Source of the DNA: Nostoc sp. 'Lobaria pulmonaria (5183) cyanobiont'
Lineage (GTDB): Bacteria > Cyanobacteriota > Cyanobacteriia > Cyanobacteriales > Nostocaceae
Reading direction: 5' to 3'
Assembly (NCBI RefSeq): GCF_002949795.1
Contig: NZ_CP026692.1
Span: forward strand, 1,609,501 to 1,673,500
Length of the DNA: 64,000 nt
The notes under the pieces were generated by a model, which searched no databases, had not been told where the DNA came from, and saw nothing but the letters and a program-made list of their open reading frames with translations. Each line of letters begins with the position of its first letter. The stretch's first letter is position 1. Both the position numbers and the translations under genes were made by a program. Shown piece by piece: positions 57,148 to 64,000 of this stretch.

Positions 57148-57315
57148 ATGGCCAAGCGCCGTAACCCGAAAAAAGAAAAGGCGCTACGTAACCAGGCGTA
57201 TGCTAGAAAGTTTCGTAAACGGACTACGACAGGAAGAATGCAGAGAAGGTTCCAACAAAGACCACCGAAGAGTGAAGAAGAAGAAGGCGCAGCAACAGCA
57301 GCTGACACTGACTAA
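57148..57315 (+). CDS. small basic protein of unknown function
   Basis: A 55-residue protein, MAKRRNPKKEKALRNQAYAR onward, with a strongly basic first 40 residues and an acidic tail (SEEEEGAATAADTD). The start ATG at 57148 is set by GAGGTG six bases upstream rather than the ATG at 57112, which would add a hydrophobic 12-residue stretch. The charge suggests nucleic-acid or ribosome association; no family known to me. A good terminator follows. Confidence 0.75.
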   Translation: MAKRRNPKKEKALRNQAYARKFRKRTTTGRMQRRFQQRPPKSEEEEGAATAADTD

Positions 57316-57359
57316 GCTGTCTGCTTAAATCCTTGTTATTTAGATTATTTATCTTTTAG

Positions 57360-57385
57360 GGCGTACAAATGTACGCCTTTATTTA
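57360..57385 (+). terminator. intrinsic terminator after the small basic protein gene
   Basis: GGCGTAC (57360-57366), loop AAAT, GTACGCC (57371-57377), then TTTATTTATTTTT. The best-formed intrinsic terminator in the window. Confidence 0.8.
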
Positions 57386-57511
57386 TTTTTGGGCATTGGG
57401 TTGGGTATGGAAAAGAGAAAAGGTAGATGGGGATACAAGTGACAGACTTGCTCAATAATTAATTCTCCCTTGTCTGGCTCATCTTCTTTACTCCCTACTT
57501 CCCCAATATCT

Positions 57512-58897
57512 CTATTGAGCCATTTGAGTGCGGGCGGCTATGAGTGCTTTGTTTACCTGTACAAAGCCAGTACCACCGTAACTGTTGCGGGCAGCAACAA
57601 CTTGACGAGGGGATATTGCCTCGTAAATATCTGCTGCAAATGCCGGATGTAGTTGTTGCCACTCTTCTAACTTCAAATCTTTCAGGAGTTTACCTGCGGC
57701 AATACTAGTTTTTACCACCTTACCCACAAGGTTGTAAGCTTCCCGGAAAGGAACGCCCCGTGCTGCCAGATAATCTGCTACATCGGTAGCGTTAGAAAAA
57801 TCCTCCGCTACAGCTGATGCTAACCGCTGAGTACGAAATTCTAAGCCTTCCCTGAGCAAAATTGTCATCGCTTCTAGTGAGGCTTTGACTGTGTTGACGC
57901 TATCAAATAGACCTTCTTTATCTTCTTGTAAGTCTTTGTTATATGCCAGAGGTAGCCCTTTCATAATCACCAGCATTGCCTGAAGATGACCAAATACACG
58001 CCCCGTTTTCCCCCGCACCAATTCTGGGACATCGGGGTTTTTCTTTTGGGGCATGATACTGGAACCTGTAGCACAGCTATCCTTGAGGGTGACAAAGCGA
58101 AATTCTTCAGATGACCAAAGAATGACTTCTTCTGCAAGACGGCTGAGGTGAACCATAATCAAGCTAGCGGCACACAAGAATTCGATCGCAAAATCGCGAT
58201 CGCTCACTCCATCAAGGCTGTTAGCATAAATATCGTCAAAATCCAATAGTTTGGCTGTGTAGTGGCGGTCAATGGGGAAAGTAGTTCCCGCTAAAGCACC
58301 ACATCCCAAAGGTGAGATATTGACGCGGCGAGAAACATCTCCTAAGCGTTCCCAATCGCGTTGCGCCATTTGAAAGTATGCCAAGAGGTGGTGAGCTAAA
58401 CTCACTGGTTGGGCGCGTTGTAGGTGAGTATAGCCAGGAATTAGGGTTTCAACGTGCTTTTGGGCTATATCCAGTAAAACACCTTGAAATTCTCGCAATT
58501 CGCTTTTGATTTGCTGAATTTGGTCGCGCAGGTAGAGTCTGGTATCAGTGCCAACTTGGTCATTACGCGATCGCGCCGTATGCAGCTTTTTACCCACATC
58601 GCCGACAATTTCCGTTAGTCGGCGTTCAACTGCAAAATGTACGTCTTCAGCATCGATACCAGGCTGAAATTTACCTTGGTGATGCTCTTGGCGAATTTGT
58701 TCTAAACCGGCAACAAGTTGCTCTCCTTCTTCTGAGGAGATGATGCCCGTGTGAGCTAGCATTTTGGCATGAGCTTGAGAACCAGTAAGGTCATATTCGA
58801 TTAATTCAATATCAAAACTTATACTGGCATTAAAACGAGCGATCGCTGGATGCAACGCTGATTCAAACCTCTGGCTCCAAGTTTGTTTTTCGGTCAT
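57512..58897 (-). CDS. argH: argininosuccinate lyase
   Basis: A 461-residue fumarase-superfamily enzyme, last step of arginine synthesis. Signature segments: [33 protein letters not shown] (substrate site) and [12 protein letters not shown], the superfamily loop with the catalytic serine. Length is normal. The start is ATG at 58897. It converges with the small basic protein gene. Confidence 0.97.
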   Translation of the reverse strand: MTEKQTWSQRFESALHPAIARFNASISFDIELIEYDLTGSQAHAKMLAHTGIISSEEGEQLVAGLEQIRQEHHQGKFQPGIDAEDVHFAVERRLTEIVGDVGKKLHTARSRNDQVGTDTRLYLRDQIQQIKSELREFQGVLLDIAQKHVETLIPGYTHLQRAQPVSLAHHLLAYFQMAQRDWERLGDVSRRVNISPLGCGALAGTTFPIDRHYTAKLLDFDDIYANSLDGVSDRDFAIEFLCAASLIMVHLSRLAEEVILWSSEEFRFVTLKDSCATGSSIMPQKKNPDVPELVRGKTGRVFGHLQAMLVIMKGLPLAYNKDLQEDKEGLFDSVNTVKASLEAMTILLREGLEFRTQRLASAVAEDFSNATDVADYLAARGVPFREAYNLVGKVVKTSIAAGKLLKDLKLEEWQQLHPAFAADIYEAISPRQVVAARNSYGGTGFVQVNKALIAARTQMAQ

Positions 58898-58919
58898 AAA
58901 TTATCAAGGAAGGGGCATC

Positions 58920-58976
58920 AATTTTAGATTTTAGATTTTGGATTGATGATTAATCCAAAATCCAAAATCCAAAATT
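58920..58976. repeat. heptameric repeats upstream of argH
   Basis: ATTTTAG heptamers (about 58921-58937) and AATCCAA heptamers (about 58951-58975) form an inverted pair, the same two motifs seen between the flv genes. Confidence 0.7.
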
Positions 58977-58979
58977 ACT

Positions 58980-59186
58980 TTAACCGTAGCTAGTTAGATT
59001 CCGAATCATATAGCCAATGACTAAACCAATCAACAATGCCCACACTTGACCTGTTTGTATAAAGTGGCTCCAAGCTTTTTGCATCTGACCCATAACGTTT
59101 GGATCGGTGATTGTTTGTGCTAGGGCTGTCCAATTTACAGGCAAATGCCAAAGTAAGTGAGATGTCAAATCGCTGTAATTGCTCAT
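58980..59186 (-). CDS. small membrane protein of unknown function
   Basis: A 68-residue protein with a C-terminal hydrophobic helix (about 47-64, VWALLIGLVIGYMI) and a polar, Trp- and His-containing N-terminus. ATG at 59186. It lies between argH and larB on the same strand. No family recognised. A second frame through the same bases lacks a membrane segment and is less likely. Confidence 0.6.
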   Translation of the reverse strand: MSNYSDLTSHLLWHLPVNWTALAQTITDPNVMGQMQKAWSHFIQTGQVWALLIGLVIGYMIRNLTSYG

Positions 59187-59293
59187 CTTTGGTGATTAAG
59201 AAGTTAGGGGTGGCAAATTTCAGCATCAGTTTATTATTTACATTAATTACTGATATTTACTGAAATATTTGGATATAACTTCAATGTCTTAAC

Positions 59294-60082
59294 TCAAGAT
59301 GCAGCCGATGCCAACCGCAATTTCTCGGCAGTCCGCAAAATCTGCCCCGCCAAAACTGCTGCACCAAAACCATTATCGATATTTACTACACCTACTCCCG
59401 CAGCACAAGAGTTAAGCATTGTCAATAAAGGTGCTAAACCACCAAAACTTGCGCCATAACCAATGCTGGTGGGTACGGCAATCACGGGACAACTCGCTAA
59501 ACCTGCAACAACGCTGGGTAAAGCGCCTTCCATCCCCGCCACGACAATCAACACTGATGCTGATTCAATCAGGTGGCGGTTACTCAGCAAACGGTGAATC
59601 CCAGCAACGCCAACATCCCAGAGGCGCTGGACGCGAAAACCAGAAAGTTCAGCAGTCACAGCAGCTTCTTCAGCAACGGGTAAATCGGCGGTACCAGCTG
59701 AAAGAATGCCAATCTCACCCCAGAATTGTGGTTCTATAGTTGGGGGAGCGATCGCACAAATTCGCGCCGAATCGTAATATCGCAAACCGCTAACTTTTGA
59801 TTCCAGTGCGGCATAAACTGCTGGTTCAATGCGAGTTGCCATCACCACTGGGTTACGGAGGCGCATCACTTCCATAATTTGAGCAATTTGCTCAGGAGTT
59901 TTACCAGGGCCCCAAATCACCTCTGGGAAACCAGTTCTGAGTTGGCGATGATGGTCAATTTTGGCAAACTCACCTACAGATTCGTAAGCTAAGTCTTTGA
60001 GTGAATCGAATGCCGTATCTGGTGTAACTTTACCATTGGCAACGGCTTCGAGGAGCGATCGCAAACTTTCATGTTGAGACAC
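59294..60082 (-). CDS. larB: nickel pincer cofactor biosynthesis protein LarB
   Basis: A 262-residue protein. The N-terminal half (to about 110) contains DHHRQLRTGFPEVIWGPGKT, and the C-terminal half is a PurE-like (AIR carboxylase) domain with VVAGMEGALPSVVAGL and IGYGASFGGLAPLL. LarB carboxylates and hydrolyses nicotinic acid adenine dinucleotide at the start of nickel-pincer nucleotide synthesis, the cofactor of lactate racemase. No larC or larE is seen in the window. The start is ATG at 60082. Confidence 0.9.
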   Translation of the reverse strand: MSQHESLRSLLEAVANGKVTPDTAFDSLKDLAYESVGEFAKIDHHRQLRTGFPEVIWGPGKTPEQIAQIMEVMRLRNPVVMATRIEPAVYAALESKVSGLRYYDSARICAIAPPTIEPQFWGEIGILSAGTADLPVAEEAAVTAELSGFRVQRLWDVGVAGIHRLLSNRHLIESASVLIVVAGMEGALPSVVAGLASCPVIAVPTSIGYGASFGGLAPLLTMLNSCAAGVGVVNIDNGFGAAVLAGQILRTAEKLRLASAAS

Positions 60083-60202
60083 TGGTCAGTTGTTTTGATT
60101 TTATAAATGTTTCCAAACGTGCCACCAAGGGCAGAGATTTTAATACTTTAAATAAATAGAAAATATCTATCAAAGTATAATCCCCAGTATTCAATTTAAA
60201 CT

Positions 60203-62020
60203 CTATTCTGTGACTTCCAGTTCATATTTGTTCCACAGCGTTCCTTTTTGGGAACCAAGTGCAGAGAATTTGACGTTTTGAATGCGATCGCGCACTGCTA
60301 CCAAAGATAAAGGATTCACTAAATAAATGTAAGGCAAATATTCTTGAGAGAGGCGTTGCGTTTTTGCATAAATCTCTTTGCGCTTTACTTCGTCTAACTC
60401 TCGTGCCGCTTGAATGTAAAAACGACCAATTTCCGCCTCCCAATCTGCAACTTGCCAACCAATAAGTGGTTCTTGCCCTGCTTGAAGTTTCTGATTGAAG
60501 GTATGTAGTCCACCTTCCGGTAGCCAAACATTAGCCCCGTCATTTGGTTCAATCCCTCCAATAAAGCCTAGCAGATAACATTCCCAATCGAGGGAATTAG
60601 AAAGTTTGTCTGTGAGAGTATTGAAAGCAATTGGATTAAAATCAACTTGAATCCCGATTTTACTCAAATCTTGCTTAATTTGCGCTCCCATTAACACACG
60701 AGTTTTATTTTCAGCATTCGTTAATAAACTGAAGCGCACACGATTACCATCAGCATCTAGTAACTGTTTATTAGCATTATATTTAAAACCTGCACTTAAT
60801 AGTAACTTTTTAGCTTTTTCTTGATTATATTCATAAACTTTCAGACCTTTTTCTGGAGAAAAATAGTAAGGACTTTGAATCTCGATTGGCGAATTTTGTA
60901 ATACACCAATTCCGCGAAAAACGTTATTTAACATTGATTGACGGTCGATCGCATGGGCAACTGCTTGTCTAAAAGCAAGGGTATTAAACCAGCGGGATTT
61001 AATTGGGTCAATTACAGACAGTCCATTTTGTCGCCGACCTTTGTTGAGATTAAACGAAATATAAGTATTGCTAAATTCCGCTCCTCCATTGTAAATAGTA
61101 AACTTTCCCCGCTTTTCTTCGCGCTTAAGTAGTGAAAAGTTTTCTGGAGAAACAGTAACTGTATCTAATCCTCCAGAGCGAAACTGAAGAATTATTGTAT
61201 CTGTAGATTCAATAATTTGCCAAATAATGCGTTCAACATAAGGTAACTGATTACCTTGGCTATCTTTGCGCCAGTAATAAGGATTGCGCCGAAATACCAC
61301 ACGCTGACTAGGAGTATAACTTTCTATTTTATAGGCACCGTTGACAATAATTTTACTGGGATCTGTATCGGTTCCCCAAGTAGATAAAAACTTGGGATTC
61401 CCTTTAGCATCTTGAGATTTTAAAGATTCAGCTAAAGCATGTTTAGGCAAAATGCCAACTGAATTTGTGGATGCTCCAGCAGTGGTAGAAAGAAACGGAG
61501 CAAAAGGTTCAGGTAGAATAAATTCAATCCGGCGATCGCCTATTTTTCTGATTTTAGGAAAAGTACCACTAGAACCAATTTTAAGACTATCTTTCCAATC
61601 AGTAGGAATCTGTGAATTAAAAATCACATCCTGATAAGTGAAGATGACATCATCTATGGTAAGTAGTTTGCCATCTGACCATTTCAAGTTTTCTCGTAAA
61701 GTAAAAGCAATTCGTTTTTTATCATCAGAAATATCCCATGATTCAGCTAAAGCTGGCTCAAATTTGCCTGTAATCCCGTTGAGAGTCGTTAGTCCTTCAG
61801 TCGTGAACAGAAAAACATGAGGATATTCTTGATTAAAAGCGTAGTTAAATGTTTTCGGGTCGCCGATAGTGCTTGTAACCCATTGGGATACTTGTGCCGC
61901 CTTACTCTTAAAATTAATTGGGTTGCAACTGATAAGAGCTATCTGACAAATCAAGAATAGACCGAATATTACTAAAACTGCAAACCCACGGCGGCGGCTA
62001 GGCAAGAGGGCAAAAATCAT
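60203..62020 (-). CDS. ABC transporter substrate-binding lipoprotein, family 5
   Basis: A 605-residue extracytoplasmic solute-binding protein (SBP_bac_5, oligopeptide/nickel class). The N-terminus has a signal sequence with a lipobox ending at Cys32 (IALISC). Family motifs are SWDISDDKKRIAFTLRENLKW and FRQAVAHAIDRQSML. It is a paralogue of the next gene on the same strand, 183 bp away. No permease or ATPase gene is in the window. The solute could be peptides or another small molecule. Confidence 0.9.
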   Translation of the reverse strand: MIFALLPSRRRGFAVLVIFGLFLICQIALISCNPINFKSKAAQVSQWVTSTIGDPKTFNYAFNQEYPHVFLFTTEGLTTLNGITGKFEPALAESWDISDDKKRIAFTLRENLKWSDGKLLTIDDVIFTYQDVIFNSQIPTDWKDSLKIGSSGTFPKIRKIGDRRIEFILPEPFAPFLSTTAGASTNSVGILPKHALAESLKSQDAKGNPKFLSTWGTDTDPSKIIVNGAYKIESYTPSQRVVFRRNPYYWRKDSQGNQLPYVERIIWQIIESTDTIILQFRSGGLDTVTVSPENFSLLKREEKRGKFTIYNGGAEFSNTYISFNLNKGRRQNGLSVIDPIKSRWFNTLAFRQAVAHAIDRQSMLNNVFRGIGVLQNSPIEIQSPYYFSPEKGLKVYEYNQEKAKKLLLSAGFKYNANKQLLDADGNRVRFSLLTNAENKTRVLMGAQIKQDLSKIGIQVDFNPIAFNTLTDKLSNSLDWECYLLGFIGGIEPNDGANVWLPEGGLHTFNQKLQAGQEPLIGWQVADWEAEIGRFYIQAARELDEVKRKEIYAKTQRLSQEYLPYIYLVNPLSLVAVRDRIQNVKFSALGSQKGTLWNKYELEVTE

Positions 62021-62203
62021 AAGACTGAAAGACTAAACTGTTAGCATAATACACCTCGTGTTCAGCCTTGACTGCATAAGGGAAATTGGGGAAGCGGGAG
62101 AAAACGTTAAAGGGATTTTTGCCTTTCCTCAATGCCTGATGATCCCAGCTCCCTCAACAGGGAGAACCCCAGCATGGAACTGGCTCCCCCATGCCCATGA
62201 AAA

Positions 62204-64000
62204 TTAACTAGCTTCTTTATCTACTACTTTGAGTTCATAAATATTCCAATTGTAACTTCCTATTGCTGAGTATTTTACGTTCTCAATGGTATTACGCACG
62301 GCTACTAAAGCCAGGGAATTGAATAGGTGAATAAAAGGCAGATACTCTTGTGAGAGTTGTTGCGTTTCTGCATAGATAGCTTTGCGTTTTGTTTCATCGA
62401 ACTCTCTAGCCCCTTGGATGTAGAGGTCTTCAATTTTCTGCTCCCAATCAGTAGCTTTCCAACCTAGTGTTGGAGATTGTCCGGCTTGAGCTTTCTGATT
62501 AAATACATGAAAGTTACCTTCTACAGACCAGACATTGAAACCATCTTGCGGCTCAATACCACCTGTGATGGCTCCATACCAACATTCCCAATCTAGAGTG
62601 TTAGAGATTTTTTCTCCAATAATACTGAAGTCAAGGAATTGTAAATCAACTTTAATGCCTATCTTGCCGAGATCCTGTTGAATTTTCGGTGTAATTGTGG
62701 GTCTATTACCAGCAACACCCATCATTGTGAAGCGGACTCGATTGCCATCTGCATCCAACAGCTGACCTTTATCATCGTATTTGAATCCTGCTCCCAGTAA
62801 AAGTTGTTTAGCTTTCTCTGGATTGTAATTATATGTTTTTAAACCTTCTTTTGGAGACAAATAATAGGGACTGGGAACAGAAATCGGAGAGTCTTGTGGT
62901 TCACCCAATCCCCGCAAAGTGTTGTTGATCATCGTTTGGCGATCAATAGCGTAGGCGACAGCCTGTCTAAAAGCAACGTTGTTAAAAACACGGGACTTAA
63001 TCGGATCTACAACAGGCTTGCCATTACGACTACCTTTGTTGAGATTGAAAGTTATAAAACTTGTCCCAGAGTCAGGCCCAGCATTTTTAATAGTAAAGTT
63101 ACCCCGTTTTTCTTGACGCTTGAGCAATTGAAAACTTCCAGGGCCAATTTCTAGTACATCTAACCCTCCAGAACGAAATTGCAGCAAAGCTGTATCAGGT
63201 GATTCCACAATTTGCCAAATTACACGCTCAATATATGGCAGTTGTTTTCCTTGTGCATCTTTTTGGCGCCAGTAGTAAGGGTTGCGCCGGAATGTTACGC
63301 GTTGATTAGTTGAATAACTCTCGATTGCGTAAGGGCCATTAACAATAATTTTTTTCGGGTCTGTGTCGGTTCCCCAAGTGGACATAAACACAGGCTTACC
63401 GTCAGAGTTTTTAGCTTCCGCTGCTGCACGCAAGGCGTGTTCTGGTAGAATTCCTACCCCTGCTGCAATCGATCGCAAGAAAGGAGCAAACGGTTCTGGC
63501 AGAATAAATTCTACTCGGCGATCATCGACTTTGCGGACTTTGAGAAAAGTTTTACGGCTGCCAATTTTGAGAGCATCTTGGATATAAGTGGGAATGCGCT
63601 TGTTCATGTAGATGTCATTGAAAGAGAAAACGACATCATTAGCTGTTAATGGCTTACCATCCGACCACTTCAATCCTTCTCGCAACGTAAAGACAAACCG
63701 CAGTTTGTCTGGGGAAAGTTCCCAAGATTCAGCCAAAGCTGGCTCAATTTCCTTAGTTATTCCATTTTGAGTGGCTAATGCCTCATAAGTGAAACCAGAA
63801 ATATTGGGAGATTCTTGAATGAGGGCGTAGTTAAAAGTCTTCGGGTCGGCTGTAGTAGAAATCACCAACTGGGGAACTTGTGCAGCCGCAGTTTTAAAGT
63901 TAGATGGATTGCAGGCGGTAAGTGTAAGTGCTGTTGCAAAGGTTAGAATTATTGGTAAACAAAAACGCTTAATTGTGTTAAAAATTGGAGGATATTTCAT
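62204..64000 (-). CDS. ABC transporter substrate-binding lipoprotein, family 5 (paralogue)
   Basis: A 598-residue SBP_bac_5 lipoprotein with lipobox LTAC (Cys30). It shares long near-identical segments with its neighbour, for example STWGTDTDP, KIIVNG and RRNPYYWR, pointing to tandem duplication. The ATG lies at the very last bases of the window (63998-64000), so no upstream region is visible; an earlier start cannot be excluded. Function as for the neighbour. Confidence 0.88.
   Translation of the reverse strand: MKYPPIFNTIKRFCLPIILTFATALTLTACNPSNFKTAAAQVPQLVISTTADPKTFNYALIQESPNISGFTYEALATQNGITKEIEPALAESWELSPDKLRFVFTLREGLKWSDGKPLTANDVVFSFNDIYMNKRIPTYIQDALKIGSRKTFLKVRKVDDRRVEFILPEPFAPFLRSIAAGVGILPEHALRAAAEAKNSDGKPVFMSTWGTDTDPKKIIVNGPYAIESYSTNQRVTFRRNPYYWRQKDAQGKQLPYIERVIWQIVESPDTALLQFRSGGLDVLEIGPGSFQLLKRQEKRGNFTIKNAGPDSGTSFITFNLNKGSRNGKPVVDPIKSRVFNNVAFRQAVAYAIDRQTMINNTLRGLGEPQDSPISVPSPYYLSPKEGLKTYNYNPEKAKQLLLGAGFKYDDKGQLLDADGNRVRFTMMGVAGNRPTITPKIQQDLGKIGIKVDLQFLDFSIIGEKISNTLDWECWYGAITGGIEPQDGFNVWSVEGNFHVFNQKAQAGQSPTLGWKATDWEQKIEDLYIQGAREFDETKRKAIYAETQQLSQEYLPFIHLFNSLALVAVRNTIENVKYSAIGSYNWNIYELKVVDKEAS

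Overview
The window looks like a chromosomal segment of a filamentous, heterocyst-forming cyanobacterium of the Nostoc/Anabaena group. The evidence is the density of HIP1-type GCGATCGC octamers, heptameric tandem repeats between genes, palindromic and MITE-like intergenic repeats, a complete hormogonium polysaccharide (hps) locus, an AvaK-like DUF2382 protein, paired flavodiiron proteins and cyanobacterial forms of LptC, CoaX, FtsY and RibBA. No rRNA, tRNA, CRISPR array, prophage or intact transposase gene was recognised.

Layout. 1-1.1 kb: an LPLAT-type acyltransferase and a cut-off alpha/beta hydrolase. 1.5-7.5 kb: metG, a NYN-domain protein overlapping lptC, an InrS/CsoR-like metal sensor, a kinase remnant, menH and a membrane-anchored lysozyme-like protein. 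8.2-16.8 kb: an HpsJ-like membrane protein, a family 2 glycosyltransferase, a DUF502 membrane protein, nusB, ftsY and a GAF-PP2C phosphatase. 17.6-22 kb: an ankyrin-repeat protein, DUF4079, DUF1997 and an SDR protein. 21.3-33.4 kb (minus strand): the hps cluster, namely the large secreted protein HpsA, pseudopilins HpsB, HpsC and HpsD, glycosyltransferases HpsE, HpsF and HpsG, a further FimT-like pseudopilin and a DUF2064 glycosyltransferase-like gene. 34-47.4 kb: clpB, gloA, eno, argC, ribBA, an flv3-flv1-type pair and coaX. 47.4-55.7 kb is an accessory zone: a MITE-split gene remnant, a secreted protein, a PIN-type toxin-antitoxin pair, a PRC-barrel protein, two small membrane proteins, an AvaK-like protein, a second decayed toxin copy and an alpha/beta hydrolase. 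55.9-64 kb: a NUDIX hydrolase, a small basic protein, argH, a small membrane protein, larB and two tandem family 5 solute-binding lipoproteins.

How the genes work together. The hps cluster is the main coherent system: pseudopilins and glycosyltransferases that make and export the sheath polysaccharide needed for hormogonium gliding, split by an apparent intrinsic terminator between hpsD and hpsE. The HpsJ-like protein with its glycosyltransferase is a probable second site for the same process. MetRS, NusB, FtsY, enolase, ArgC/ArgH, RibBA, CoaX and MenH are housekeeping. The least ordinary part is 47.4-55 kb, where two copies of a PIN toxin plus the 3' end of the neighbouring hydrolase bracket a group of PRC-barrel and membrane proteins, and where two MITE-like elements with clean 8-bp target duplications lie.
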